A stretch of DNA of 64,000 nt from Poriferisodalis sp965204195 (lineage in GTDB: Bacteria > Actinomycetota > Acidimicrobiia > Acidimicrobiales > Poriferisodalaceae): positions 2,108,001-2,172,000 of the forward strand of contig NZ_OZ241975.1 of NCBI RefSeq assembly GCF_965204195.1, in the 5' to 3' direction. The notes beneath the pieces are model-generated. The model saw only the letters and a list, made by a program, of their open reading frames with translations, was not told the origin of the DNA and did no database searches. This document shows, piece by piece, positions 18,816-28,062 of the stretch (position 1 is the first letter of the stretch; every line of letters starts with the position of its first letter). The position numbers were made by a program, and so were the translations under genes.

Positions 18816-20035
18816 CAGCCGGCTGCCTGCCGCGCGGACACCGGTCTGACGAGCTCAGCGGCCACCAAGCCATCCGGGTCGGGGTTGCCGAGCCCAGCGG
18901 ATCGTGCCTCGGTGACCAGCTCGTCCCGTCCCAGCCGGCGCGCCGCCCACACCGCATGCGCTGCGACCACGTCTGACGACGACGAGAGCGACCTGCGCAA
19001 CACCTCGTCGACGGCGGGCGAGCGAGGATCGCCCACGTTGCCGAGCACAATGAGCGCATTGCGTCGTAAGTATTCCGCACGTCGCCTGGGGATGTACCAG
19101 TGCCCGAAGGCGGCCATAAGGTCGTCGTCGGTCATCTGGAGCAATTCGACGACACCAACAGAGCCGCCACGGGCAGCGCTGTCGCTGCGCAGGCGGAGTT
19201 CGACGGGCTGACTGTGCGACGGCCCGGCTGCAGCATCGTTGAAAGGGCACACGGTCTGGCAGTCGTCGCAGCCGTAGAGACGATCGCCAAGGGCCACGCG
19301 ATGCTCGGGCGGGAAGATCCCGGGCGCCTGGACCAGCCACGCCAAGCACCGGTTCGCGTCGAGCACCCCCGCTGTGTCCAGCGCGCCTGTCGGGCAGGCT
19401 GTCTGGCAGCGGCGGCAGGCGCCGCAGCCGTCGGTTTGGGCCTGGTCTGAGAACGGCAACTCGGCGGTGGTGACCACCGAACCCAGCACGGTCCACGAGC
19501 CGAGCTCTTGCGACAGCAGCATGGTGTTGCGACCCAGCCATCCCAGTCCGGCTCGGGCCGCAGCAGCCCGATCGACCAGGCGATTGTCATCGCAGACAAC
19601 CACGGCGTCGTGGCCACTGCGCTGCAGGATCCCGCAGATTCGCTCGAGGCCGGTCCGCAACGCGCCATAGGCATCGCTCGCCACATAGGCCGCCACGGTT
19701 GCCCTGCCGCCCCCGTCGGCCGTCGACCGCTCAGGCGCGAGGGAATCTGGTGACTCGTAGATGCGAGCACAGACAACGATGCTGCGGGCACCGGCCAGGA
19801 TGCTCGCGGGAGTCGTCGAGCGCTCGGGGCGCCCGTAGGTAAACCACATGCCGGCGTGCAGACCAGCCGCCTTTCGCTCATCGATCGCTCGTCGCGCTTG
19901 GGTGAACGGCGCTGTGTCCGTCACGCCGACCGCGTCAAGGCCGGCGCTCACGGCAGCGTGCTGGATCTGCTCGAGCAGCAACCGGTTTGCGCCCTGGCCC
20001 ACGGCGCAAATAGGTGAACCTTCTCGTTGTCGCAC
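18815..20035 (-). CDS. queG: Epoxyqueuosine reductase
   Basis: A 406-residue cobalamin-dependent Fe-S enzyme, which makes the last step of queuosine synthesis in tRNA. Two [4Fe-4S] clusters are encoded by CGACRRCQTACPTGALD and YGCDDCQTVCPFN. The DUF1730 N-terminal region is seen in GMWFTYGRPERSTTP, and HEAT-like repeats form the C terminus (LRRNALIVLGNVGDP). No other que genes are in the window. Divergent from the kinase gene with 139 bases between them; overlaps the glycosyltransferase by one base. Confidence 0.92.
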   Translation of the reverse strand: MRQREGSPICAVGQGANRLLLEQIQHAAVSAGLDAVGVTDTAPFTQARRAIDERKAAGLHAGMWFTYGRPERSTTPASILAGARSIVVCARIYESPDSLAPERSTADGGGRATVAAYVASDAYGALRTGLERICGILQRSGHDAVVVCDDNRLVDRAAAARAGLGWLGRNTMLLSQELGSWTVLGSVVTTAELPFSDQAQTDGCGACRRCQTACPTGALDTAGVLDANRCLAWLVQAPGIFPPEHRVALGDRLYGCDDCQTVCPFNDAAAGPSHSQPVELRLRSDSAARGGSVGVVELLQMTDDDLMAAFGHWYIPRRRAEYLRRNALIVLGNVGDPRSPAVDEVLRRSLSSSSDVVAAHAVWAARRLGRDELVTEARSAGLGNPDPDGLVAAELVRPVSARQAAG

Positions 20036-20174
20036 CTGTCGTTTCCCGTTCTTGTTCGCTATCGCTCACCGGCCGCTCGGGCCACGGCATCGTCCAAGTG
20101 TGCCGCGACGATGAGGCTCACTCGTTCTCGCATCGTTTTATGCTGGAAGCGGCGCTCGAGCCGCGGCCGGTGCA

Positions 20175-21065
20175 ATGTACGAAGACCAAATTGACGTCTG
20201 GGTTGGCCGCCAATACGGCCCGTACAAGATCACCGGGGTGCTGGGCCGCGGCACCGTGGCGCACTGCTACCGAGCAACGACGCTCAGAGGCGACGAAGTC
20301 GGACTCAAGGTGCTGACGCCTTTCGCCGAGGCACGGGCGGAAATCCGCTCGCTCTTCGAGCAGGAATACGAGTTGATGGCGCGGCTGGACCATCCGAACG
20401 TACTCGCCGTGCACGGGGCCGGAGTCATCGGCGGGGCCCACTTCATGGAGATGGAGATTGTGGAGGGCGAGACCTTGGCCGACCGCTGCGGCAGCCGCCA
20501 TCCGCCGAGCCTCGCCGAGAGCATTGCCATCGTCCAGCAGATCTGCGCAGGGCTCGATCACGTCCACGAACACCGGATCGTCCATCGCGACGTCAAGCCG
20601 TCGAACATCATGCTCGATGCTCAACCCGACGGCAGCGAGCGGGCGGTGCTCTTCGACTTCGGCTTGGCGCACGACCTCGACGGGCCCCCGTCTCCACCGG
20701 GCCGGGTGTACGGATCGCCCATGTACCTGTCGCCCGAGCAGGCACTGGCGCAGCCGGTGGATGCTCGCACCGACATCTACGGTCTGGGGTCGACGCTGTA
20801 CGTGCTCGCCGTGGGCTCAGCGCCCTTCTACGGCGAACGGAACGACCTGCTGCACGCACATGTCCGCACACCACCGCCAGACCCCGCAGAGCGAGGCGTG
20901 TCGTCCGAACTGTCCGAGATCATTCTGACTGCCATGGCCAAGGCCCCCGAAGACCGCTTCGCGAGCGGTGCCGACCTAGCCGCCGCCCTGGCAACCGTAG
21001 AAATCCCCACCCACGAGCACGAACGACGCCGAGGTCTCCTACGAAGGCTGACCAGCCGCACCTGA
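20175..21065 (+). CDS. Soluble Hanks-type Ser/Thr protein kinase
   Basis: A 296-residue protein that is almost only a kinase domain. The glycine loop is GRGTVAHCY, the ATP lysine is in EVGLKVLTPF, the catalytic loop is HRDVKPSNIM, the metal motif is DFGLAHD, and the activation segment ends GSPMYLSPEQ. No transmembrane helix, PASTA or other sensor is present, so it is cytoplasmic, unlike PknB. The last 20 residues are basic. It stands alone between queG and the trpD operon; substrates are unknown. Confidence 0.92.
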   Translation: MYEDQIDVWVGRQYGPYKITGVLGRGTVAHCYRATTLRGDEVGLKVLTPFAEARAEIRSLFEQEYELMARLDHPNVLAVHGAGVIGGAHFMEMEIVEGETLADRCGSRHPPSLAESIAIVQQICAGLDHVHEHRIVHRDVKPSNIMLDAQPDGSERAVLFDFGLAHDLDGPPSPPGRVYGSPMYLSPEQALAQPVDARTDIYGLGSTLYVLAVGSAPFYGERNDLLHAHVRTPPPDPAERGVSSELSEIILTAMAKAPEDRFASGADLAAALATVEIPTHEHERRRGLLRRLTSRT

Positions 21066-21095
21066 GCAGAGTTTCCTGCCGCCTGCGCAGCGGAC

Positions 21096-21332
21096 TCAGT
21101 CGACTCCGTGACAATAACGCTCAACAACCTCAGCCTCGTCAATCCCGTACACCAACACCGTCTCGGCCGGCCCATCTTCGAAAGCCACGATCGCCATCAC
21201 CCGCCGATCCCCCGGGCGAACCCCAACGACGGTGCCCGTTGTGCCTACCAGCGAGGCGCGGCGATCATCAGAGGTGTTCGCCAACCGGATGATGTCACCG
21301 ACGCCAAACGGCAGGGAGAGTCCGACAACCAC
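21096..21332 (-). CDS. Hypothetical 78-residue protein downstream of trpD
   Basis: A short frame beginning at GTG 21332, two bases after the trpD stop, ending at 21096. The residues GDIIRLANTSDDRRASLVGT and VVGVRPGDRRVMAIVAFEDG look like a small beta-barrel (SH3/KOW-like), with an acidic C terminus. No family is recognised. Codon usage is like its neighbours, and the frame is open further upstream only by running antisense-free through trpD in another phase. Probably the last cistron of the whiB-trpD operon. Start choice is weak, because no clear Shine-Dalgarno is seen. Confidence 0.45.
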   Translation of the reverse strand: MVVGLSLPFGVGDIIRLANTSDDRRASLVGTTGTVVGVRPGDRRVMAIVAFEDGPAETVLVYGIDEAEVVERYCHGVD

Positions 21333-21333
21333 G

Positions 21334-22425
21334 TCAAGAGGCTGAACTGGCGGCCAGCTCGTTCGTGAGCCTGACGGCAGCTTCCAGCTTCGCCGCTGCT
21401 CGCCCGTCGGCCACGGCATCACGCGCCATCTCGAAGCCCTCGGCGAAGTTCTCCGCCAGCCCTGCAACGACCAATCCGGCACCGGCGTTGAGCTCCACGA
21501 TCTGAGCTCGGGGCCCGGTCTCGTCTCCGGAAACGATCCTGTGCAGGATTTCGGCATTTTGCAGCGGGCTCCCGCCCCACAGCTCTGCTCGATTCACCCG
21601 CTCCAGCCCGATCGACGTGGGATCGAACTGGTACTCGTTCGCGATCTCGCCATCGCGCACTTCGTAGATGCGCGTGAGATCGGTCAGCGTGATCTCGTCC
21701 AGCCGGTCGGCGCCGTGCACGACCAGCGATCGTTCCGAGCCGCGGGCCGCGAGTACGCCGGCAACCCGCGGCGCCATGACGGGGTCGCTCACCCCCAGCA
21801 CCTGCCGTTTGACGCGCGCCGGGTTCGACAGCGGCCCGAGAAAATTGAACGTCGTGGGCACGCCGAGCTCGCTGCGCACGGGTCCCGCAAAGCGCATGGC
21901 CGGATGGAATTTCTTGGCGAAAGCGAATCCCAATCCGATTTCAGCAATGCATCGTTCTACGTCCGGTCCATCGAGGTCGATCACCAAGCCGAGCGCTCCG
22001 AGAGTGTCGAACGAGCCTGATGATGACGTAGCTGCGACGGATCCGTGCTTGCAGATCACGGCGCCGGCTGCCGCGGCCACGAAGGCCGCCATGGTGGACA
22101 CGCTGAGCGCGTGCCGCTGCCGGACTGGCGCCCCGCCGCTCCCCACGATGTCGATTGCGCCATCGGGAGCCGTCAGGGGAACCGCTGCATCGTGCATGGC
22201 GTCCACGAGGCCCGTGAGCTCAGGGACCGAACCGCCCTTCATGCCCAAGGCAATGATGAAACCAGCCAGCTGGGCGTCAGTTGCGCGCTCGCTGAGGATG
22301 CTGCCCAGCGCCGCCCGCGCCACTTCGGGGCTCAAGTCGATGCCTGCAACCAGATCCGTGAGGACTGATTTCCAGCCGCCGTAGTGCTCGAGGGGGTGAG
22401 CCTCGTCAGGCTCAGAATTGCCCAT
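21334..22425 (-). CDS. trpD: Anthranilate phosphoribosyltransferase (TrpD-like), altered motif
   Basis: A 363-residue protein of the TrpD/nucleoside phosphorylase class III fold, which in tryptophan synthesis joins anthranilate to PRPP. Family features: the N-terminal helical domain, IDIVGSGG (residues 91-98), AFAKKFHPAMRFAGPVR and GVPTTFNFLGPLSNPA. Two usually invariant sites differ. The PRPP loop GTGGD reads GSGGA with an insertion (PVRQRHALS), and KHGNR reads KHGSV (residues 126-130). It may be a diverged enzyme. ATG 22425 shares a base with the whiB stop (TGATG). No other trp gene is nearby. Confidence 0.8.
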   Translation of the reverse strand: MGNSEPDEAHPLEHYGGWKSVLTDLVAGIDLSPEVARAALGSILSERATDAQLAGFIIALGMKGGSVPELTGLVDAMHDAAVPLTAPDGAIDIVGSGGAPVRQRHALSVSTMAAFVAAAAGAVICKHGSVAATSSSGSFDTLGALGLVIDLDGPDVERCIAEIGLGFAFAKKFHPAMRFAGPVRSELGVPTTFNFLGPLSNPARVKRQVLGVSDPVMAPRVAGVLAARGSERSLVVHGADRLDEITLTDLTRIYEVRDGEIANEYQFDPTSIGLERVNRAELWGGSPLQNAEILHRIVSGDETGPRAQIVELNAGAGLVVAGLAENFAEGFEMARDAVADGRAAAKLEAAVRLTNELAASSAS

Positions 22426-22823
22426 CAGTTCGATGAAGCAGCCGCCTGCGCGTTGCGGGCGCGTGCAGCGGCGCGGCGCCGACGCCGGATGATGCGCACA
22501 CGCTCGGCTGCGGTCTGCCCGCCCCAGACACCTTCCTTCTCCCGCACTGCGATGGCGTATTCCAGGCACTCGCCCGATACGGCACAAGCTGCGCAGACCG
22601 CCTTCGCCTCGAATGCGGCCTCGTCATCGCCGGTGTCGTCGCTGTCGGGTGGGTAGAAGATCTCGGCTTCGAGACCCCGGCACGCCGCATGACGCTGCCA
22701 AGCGAGCAGGTCTGTGGAGAGACCGCCGTGCTGGTCCATGATGACCCGGATGGGGTCAGGACCGGTTGAACGTGGGCTCGCGGTCCGTGCGACGGAGGGA
22801 GCCGGTGCTGTGACAGGAGGCAT
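22425..22823 (-). CDS. whiB: WhiB-family Fe-S transcriptional regulator
   Basis: A 132-residue WhiB-like protein with the four cluster cysteines Cys48, Cys77, Cys80 and Cys86 (CxnCX2CX5C), the beta-turn GVWGG (98-102) and a basic C-terminal tail RIIRRRRRAAARARN for DNA binding. WhiB proteins bind a [4Fe-4S] cluster and partner with the primary sigma factor; they are restricted to actinobacteria and their phages, so this gene supports the taxonomic call. A promoter-like TTGACA-17-AAGATT ends only nine bases before ATG 22823, suggesting a leaderless mRNA. Confidence 0.95.
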   Translation of the reverse strand: MPPVTAPAPSVARTASPRSTGPDPIRVIMDQHGGLSTDLLAWQRHAACRGLEAEIFYPPDSDDTGDDEAAFEAKAVCAACAVSGECLEYAIAVREKEGVWGGQTAAERVRIIRRRRRAAARARNAQAAASSN

Positions 22824-22832
22824 CTGACGCGC

Positions 22833-22861
22833 AATCTTGCCGATGCGCTGCCGTTTGTCAA
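22833..22861 (-). promoter_or_regulatory. Predicted promoter of whiB-trpD
   Basis: On the minus strand a perfect -35 TTGACA (22861-22856) is followed after 17 bases by AAGATT (22838-22833), which keeps the A2 and T6 of the -10 box. The predicted start lies a few bases before or at the whiB ATG, implying a leaderless or very short leader. Confidence 0.4.
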
Positions 22862-22891
22862 GACCTTATTGAGCGTTCAGTATGGAGCGTT

Positions 22892-23332
22892 ATGCGCAGC
22901 CTGTTGCGAGTCTTCGGTCGGAGCGTCGAGCGGCGAGCAGTCTTCAGCGGTGCCCTCGTGTCGACCGGAACAGCGCTGGTGGTGGGCGTTGTGGCGGGGA
23001 GCTGGGTGGCGGAACGAACTGGAGCGGCGTACGTAGTCAACGGCCTGCTGTTCGGGGGAATGATCGCCGGAGGCGCGGTTGCTGCGGCCAAGGCAACGGA
23101 ACACCATCTGCTGTCAGCGGTCCTCAGCTCGGGCCCGGTGATGGTCCTTGCCGTCGTGGTGCAGTTGATCCGCAGATTCGGATCCGGTGACGCGGTGGCA
23201 CCCCTCGGCCTTCCTCTCGTGATGTTGCTGGCAGCGTCGCTGGCCACGCTGGGCGGCATCCTGGCCGGCATCGCCCAGCGCCGACGGCAGTCGCTGTTGG
23301 ATGCCCGTGAGCCGCGTCGCCGCCGGCCCTGA
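22892..23332 (+). CDS. Hypothetical four-helix membrane protein
   Basis: A 146-residue protein with about four hydrophobic helices (residues 18-40, 48-66, 73-91 and 104-127) and a basic C terminus QRRRQSLLDAREPRRRRP. ATG 22892 is the first start after the divergent whiB promoter. No family is recognised. The glycine/alanine-rich helices resemble small actinobacterial TIGR04086-like membrane proteins, but similarity is too weak for a name. It lies immediately upstream of the RNase P RNA gene. Confidence 0.65.
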   Translation: MRSLLRVFGRSVERRAVFSGALVSTGTALVVGVVAGSWVAERTGAAYVVNGLLFGGMIAGGAVAAAKATEHHLLSAVLSSGPVMVLAVVVQLIRRFGSGDAVAPLGLPLVMLLAASLATLGGILAGIAQRRRQSLLDAREPRRRRP

Positions 23333-23360
23333 CCGGGCATTTCGCTGCTTCGCCTCTGAG

Positions 23361-23366
23361 TAGCAT
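23361..23366 (+). promoter_or_regulatory. Probable -10 element of rnpB
   Basis: TAGCAT (4 of 6 matches to TATAAT, with the conserved A2 and T6) is placed 8 bases before the first base of the RNase P P1 helix, which is where a start site would be expected. No convincing -35 box is seen. Confidence 0.35.
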
Positions 23367-23374
23367 TCGAGCCT

Positions 23375-23766
<392 letters not shown>

Positions 23767-23776
23767 CCTGCACAGC

Positions 23777-24373
23777 TCACGTGTCGAGGTGGGACGTGTC
23801 GTTGAAGGTGCTGAGCCTCGGCACTGGTCCCCGGAAACCGATGCTGGTGATCTGCGCCTGTGACACCTGCAGGTGCCACGAGATCTCGTCGGAGGTTCCC
23901 AGCGCCCATCGCACTGCCGACTTGATGGGCGAGACGTGGGTGAAGATCGCGACGTTCCGGTCTGCGGCCACAGCGGTCAACTCATCGCAGGCCGCGCCGA
24001 CGCGGCTGTTGAGCTGCGCCAGCGATTCGCCTCCGGGCGGTGCAAAGTCGCTGTCAGCCCGCCAGCGCTGCCAGTCGGACACTTGCACATCGGCAATCGG
24101 GATCCCGTCCCATTCGCCGTAATCGAGTTCGGCCCAGCGGTCGTCGATGGAGATGTCCAGGCCCGTGAACTCCGCTGTAGCTCGCGCCGTCTGGCGTGCC
24201 CGCAGCAGCGGGGAGGAGATGATCCGGTCGGGTCGCTGATCAGCTCGGGCCAGTGCTGCGGCGATCTGGTTGGCTTGCTGCACACCTACCTCGTCGAGCT
24301 CGTTGTCGACGCGTCCTTGCAACAAGCCCGCTGCATTGGCTCTCGTGCGCCCGTGGCGCACGACGATCAGCAT
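23777..24373 (-). CDS. Histidine phosphatase family protein
   Basis: A 198-residue phosphoglycerate-mutase-like phosphatase. The catalytic motif is LIVVRHGRTRANAAGLLQG (nucleophile His8, Arg7), with the second RARQTARATAE, LDYGEWDG and the late histidine in FTHVSPIKSAVRWAL. Substrate is unclear; relatives include CobC, GpmB and sugar phosphatases. It converges on rnpB, its stop lying ten bases after the RNA 3' end. It starts 22 bases downstream of the membrane protein gene. Confidence 0.88.
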   Translation of the reverse strand: MLIVVRHGRTRANAAGLLQGRVDNELDEVGVQQANQIAAALARADQRPDRIISSPLLRARQTARATAEFTGLDISIDDRWAELDYGEWDGIPIADVQVSDWQRWRADSDFAPPGGESLAQLNSRVGAACDELTAVAADRNVAIFTHVSPIKSAVRWALGTSDEISWHLQVSQAQITSIGFRGPVPRLSTFNDTSHLDT

Positions 24374-24395
24374 GGGCGGCCGTGGCTCATGGCGA

Positions 24396-24920
24396 TCATG
24401 AGGAATCCTCTCCGCCCGCTCTGCGCCGGTACTGCGGTCCTGAACGGTAGGCCAAGCGGCCGGTGCGCACGAAATCAGCCCGCGCCGTCGGGTGGTGCGC
24501 CATGCCGGAGGAACGCCAGATCCACCAGCAGCCCACCAGACCTGCGAGTTCCATGGCGCAGATCAGCCAGATGCCCCGGGTGGCCAGCGGAAGCGTTGCA
24601 TCGGCGGTATCGCCACCGAAGGGCCACCAGAACAGCGCCGGCTGTGTCCACGCACCGTCGAACACCTGGTGCCAGAACACGCCGATCGGCAACGCCAGCC
24701 ACCTGCGCCGGGTGCGACGGCGCCCAATGGTCAGCAGCATCACCGCGGCGAGGCCCCACACTGGCAACGCCAGCGAGTGGGCAAGCGGTGCTCCGCCAGT
24801 CACGGCGTGCAGCACGTCGGGCAGGAGAGCTCCCGCCACGATGAGCCGATGATCGATCGCAGGATCTCCGAAGCACCAGCGCATCGCCACCAGCGAGGTC
24901 GCCACAAACCACAGCAGCAT
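24396..24920 (-). CDS. Membrane protein resembling YdjM-type metal-dependent hydrolases
   Basis: A 174-residue protein with about four hydrophobic helices and conserved polar signature residues inside or next to them: DHRLIVAGALLPDVLHAV, LAHSLALPVWG and FWHQVFDGAW. This His/Asp pattern resembles the membrane-bound metal-dependent hydrolase family (DUF457/YdjM), though the match is by eye. The C-terminal 40 residues are basic and probably cytoplasmic. Located between the zinc-ribbon gene and the phosphatase on the same strand. Confidence 0.6.
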   Translation of the reverse strand: MLLWFVATSLVAMRWCFGDPAIDHRLIVAGALLPDVLHAVTGGAPLAHSLALPVWGLAAVMLLTIGRRRTRRRWLALPIGVFWHQVFDGAWTQPALFWWPFGGDTADATLPLATRGIWLICAMELAGLVGCWWIWRSSGMAHHPTARADFVRTGRLAYRSGPQYRRRAGGEDSS

Positions 24921-24962
24921 CAGCTCGGGCCCTTGCGCCAGCGCACCGGCGGATCCAACAGT

Positions 24963-25748
24963 TCAGCGGACGAGCAGTGCCCCGCAATGGGGGCACTCGG
25001 CAAGTTCGCTGGGATCGAGGTTGGTGATGCGTTCGTAGTCGACCGACGGAACTTCAAGATGGCACGCGCTGCAGGTGAGGCCGATGAGCCGGCCGAGCAC
25101 GGGTGTGCCCCGAGCGGCGGCCCGGCGGTCCTCGTAGATCGACACCAGCGCGGGTTCGGCTGAGGCAACGAGCGCCGCCCGCCCTTCAAGCACCTCGTCG
25201 CGTTCGCTGCCTGCCTCGCTCTCAGCCGCCTCGATTGCGGCGTCCACGGTGGCCATCCGTTCGGCGGCCGCAGATTGACGTTGCCCTAGGTCGGCCCGGG
25301 TGCCAGTGAGCGGCTCCAGCTCCTCCATCAGCTCCAGGATCTGATCCTCGATCTGGATTTGGTGCCGCCCGAGTGCGTCTGCCTCGGCCGTGAGCGCTTC
25401 GGCTTCCTTGGGCGAGGTGAGGTGGCTGTCGTAGAGCCGCTCGGAATTGTGAGCGCGCTTGGCCTCGATGCGTGCTACCTCGTCTTCATGACGGCGCTGC
25501 TGGCGTTCCAGATCTGCGATCTGCGCGTCGAGCGCCTTCGCCTCCGATGCCAGCACGCCAAGTTCGGCTTCGATGCCGGCCCGGGTTTCGCGTTCGGGCA
25601 GGTTCCGGACGTGATGGGTGATCTGATCGAGACGGACGTCGAGGTCGTTGATCTGAGCGAGCACTTCGAGCGGGCTCGCCGCAGCGCCGCCGTCGTTTGG
25701 CGCGGAGCCCGGCCCGGCGGCACTGGCCGCCGCAGCGCCCGCTGTCAT
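24963..25748 (-). CDS. Coiled-coil zinc-ribbon protein (DUF164/CdsZ type)
   Basis: A 261-residue protein: a long antiparallel coiled coil (about residues 25-190, rich in Glu/Arg/Ala heptads, e.g. LDAQIADLERQQRRHEDEVA), followed by a C4 zinc ribbon with LTCSACHLEVPS and AECPHCGALLVR. Proteins of this family exist in most bacteria; roles proposed include scaffolding and RNA-related functions. ATG 25748 was chosen because the upstream open frame is antisense-phase sequence of the PBP gene. It lies 34 bases after the PBP stop and is probably co-transcribed. Confidence 0.85.
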   Translation of the reverse strand: MTAGAAAASAAGPGSAPNDGGAAASPLEVLAQINDLDVRLDQITHHVRNLPERETRAGIEAELGVLASEAKALDAQIADLERQQRRHEDEVARIEAKRAHNSERLYDSHLTSPKEAEALTAEADALGRHQIQIEDQILELMEELEPLTGTRADLGQRQSAAAERMATVDAAIEAAESEAGSERDEVLEGRAALVASAEPALVSIYEDRRAAARGTPVLGRLIGLTCSACHLEVPSVDYERITNLDPSELAECPHCGALLVR

Positions 25749-25782
25749 TGCTGTCGGCCTGTCGAGTGAACGTGCATCGGGC

Positions 25783-28062
25783 TCAGGTTTGGTCCTCTTC
25801 AGTGCTGTCCACGCCACTGTCCTCACCGGTGTCATCTGAGCTATCGGGCGGCGGCGACTCGTCAGTATCGCCCACGGGTTCGGTCGCCCGCGCCCCGAGC
25901 ACGGTGGCGATCTGAGTGCAGCGAAGCCACTCGAACCTCGACTCGCCGTCGTCCTCGGGTACCGCCACCTTGCACAGCGCATCGGGCAGCGGTTCGAACT
26001 CGTTGCCGCCGGTCGGGCGGACCATGCTGCAGGGCAGATCGAACTCCAGCGGGGGCTCCGAGGGTGACACGCCGACAGCGATCGAGCAGGTGTCCCCCGA
26101 CAGGAACAGGTACTGGCTGGCCCGTGGCGGCGGCGGCGCGGGTGCGAACCCTCGCAATGGCTCGTCCTGCAACGCCCGTCCCATGTAGGCCGACCAGATG
26201 CGCGCCGGGATCCAGCCACCGGTGGCCCGCCGTTCCTGAATTTCGTCCATCGGCACTTGCTCGTCTGGATGGCCCATCCATACCGCGGTCGACATGTGCG
26301 GCGTGTAGCCCACGAACCAGGCGTCGTGGAATGACTGGGTGGTGCCGGTCTTGCCTGCCGAGACCTGACCGTTCCCGAGCTGCGATCTGGTGCCGGTGCC
26401 GGTTCGCACATTCTCTTCCAGCACCGAGGTCACCCAGTCGGCCGTGGTTTGCGACACCACCCGCCGGCCGTGCGGTACGTGCTCGTAGAGCACCTCCCCG
26501 AAGTTGTTCTCGATGCGAGTGACATAGAACGGCTCCATCCGCACGCCGCCGTTGGTGAACGTGCCGTACGCCACGGCCTGCTCCAGCGGGGTGATCTCCT
26601 GCGCACCCAGCGAGATGGAGGGGAACGGCTGGTAGCTGTCTCCATCGGATCGGCCGATCAGCCGATTCGCCATGCCGACCACCTCGTCCAAGCCGGTGAT
26701 CAAGCCCAGCCGTACAAAGGCGCAGTTGGAGCTGGCCGTCGCCTGCTCTTCCAGCGTGGCCACCCGGCCCGGGCTGTTGGCGAAGTTGTTCACCTCGTAG
26801 TCGTCGAGCGGCGGGTTGGGGAACACGCACGGCCCCTGACCGCTGATCGTGTCGAACGGATACAGGCCGGCGCGTTCAATCGCCGCAGCGAGCACGTACG
26901 TCTTGAACGACGACCCGGGCTGGCGCCGTCCCTGGGTGGCCAGGTTGAACTCCGAATCGCTGAAGGCAGGGCCGCCGATGAATGCATGCACTGCCCCGGT
27001 CGCCGGGTCGACGCTCACGATCGACACCTCGAATTCGCCGGTGCCTTCCGGCAGCACCTCTACCACCGAGGTGCGCATGGCACGCTGCAGCTCGGGGCGC
27101 AGCGTGGTCCACACCCGCAATCCGCCGCCGAACACCTGGCTGAAGCGAGCTTGGTACGTGTCGCCGAGCGCCGGGTTTGCCAGCAGCGCCCGCCGCACCT
27201 CGACCAGGAAGTAGTCGCGCCGGAGTGCAACGTCGGTGCGGCGCGGCGACAGATTGCGGCTCGGCAGCGGTCGCCGCTCGAAGGCATCCCGCTGGGCCTC
27301 GGTGATGATCTCCGCGTCGACGGCTTGCTGCAGCGACCTGCTGCGGCGTCGCGTCATCGTGTCGATGTTCTGGTCGAACCCGTCAAACAAACCGGGACTG
27401 CGAATCAGGCTCGCGAGAAAAGCTGCATCGCCGACGTCGAGCGCCGAGACGTCCTTGCCGAAGTAGGTCTCGGCCCCGGCCTGCAGGCCGTACGCCCCGT
27501 TCCCCAGATACACCTCGTTGACGTAGAACTCGAGGATCTCCTCCTTGGTGAAGTCCTCCTCGAGTCGGGCAGCGATGACCGCCTCGCGGATCTTGCGGTT
27601 GAAGCTGCGCTCGCTGCCCACCACACGCAGCTTGACGATCTGCTGGGTGATCGTGGAGCCGCCCGATGCAATCCCGCCAGCCGACACGTTCGACACCAGG
27701 GCTCGTGCTGTCGCCCGCAGATCAACGCCGTTGTGGAGCCAGAACTTGCTGTCCTCCACAGCCACGATCGTGGCGATCACATCGTCGGGCACCTGATCGA
27801 GCGTGATGATCTCGCGGTCGACGTCGTTCACCAAAATGCCGATGGGGTTGCCGTCGGAGTCGAACACCTGGGTGCGTTGGGCGCCGGGACGCAGGTCGAT
27901 GGTGATGTGGTCTCGATCCCGTTCGACGGCGTCGAGGGTGCGCGCAGCGTGCGGCGCCGAGGCGCGGGCGCCAATTGTCATGACGGCTGCGCAGACTGCG
28001 ATCATCACGGCGAGCAGAGGCAGCCGGGAGAGCCGGCGGGCGAGGTCCACGTTGCACTGCAA
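25783..28062 (-). CDS. ponA: Bifunctional class A penicillin-binding protein
   Basis: A 759-residue peptidoglycan synthase. A short cytoplasmic tail and one transmembrane helix (about 12-35) are followed by a GT51 glycosyltransferase domain (EDSKFWLHNGVDLRATARAL with the catalytic Glu, and GGSTITQQIVK). The transpeptidase has Ser384 in PGSSFKT (SxxK with Lys387), SSN near residue 440, and Lys571 in AGKTGTTQS. The C terminus is a Ser/Asp/Glu-rich tail. It polymerises and cross-links peptidoglycan. Divergent from thiN with 77 bases between them. Confidence 0.95.
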   Translation of the reverse strand: MQCNVDLARRLSRLPLLAVMIAVCAAVMTIGARASAPHAARTLDAVERDRDHITIDLRPGAQRTQVFDSDGNPIGILVNDVDREIITLDQVPDDVIATIVAVEDSKFWLHNGVDLRATARALVSNVSAGGIASGGSTITQQIVKLRVVGSERSFNRKIREAVIAARLEEDFTKEEILEFYVNEVYLGNGAYGLQAGAETYFGKDVSALDVGDAAFLASLIRSPGLFDGFDQNIDTMTRRRSRSLQQAVDAEIITEAQRDAFERRPLPSRNLSPRRTDVALRRDYFLVEVRRALLANPALGDTYQARFSQVFGGGLRVWTTLRPELQRAMRTSVVEVLPEGTGEFEVSIVSVDPATGAVHAFIGGPAFSDSEFNLATQGRRQPGSSFKTYVLAAAIERAGLYPFDTISGQGPCVFPNPPLDDYEVNNFANSPGRVATLEEQATASSNCAFVRLGLITGLDEVVGMANRLIGRSDGDSYQPFPSISLGAQEITPLEQAVAYGTFTNGGVRMEPFYVTRIENNFGEVLYEHVPHGRRVVSQTTADWVTSVLEENVRTGTGTRSQLGNGQVSAGKTGTTQSFHDAWFVGYTPHMSTAVWMGHPDEQVPMDEIQERRATGGWIPARIWSAYMGRALQDEPLRGFAPAPPPPRASQYLFLSGDTCSIAVGVSPSEPPLEFDLPCSMVRPTGGNEFEPLPDALCKVAVPEDDGESRFEWLRCTQIATVLGARATEPVGDTDESPPPDSSDDTGEDSGVDSTEEDQT

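Noticed and set aside
22892..23332. AtpI-type ATP synthase subunit
   Set aside because: It has four helices and lies in a plausible size range, but no atp genes follow and no family signature is seen.
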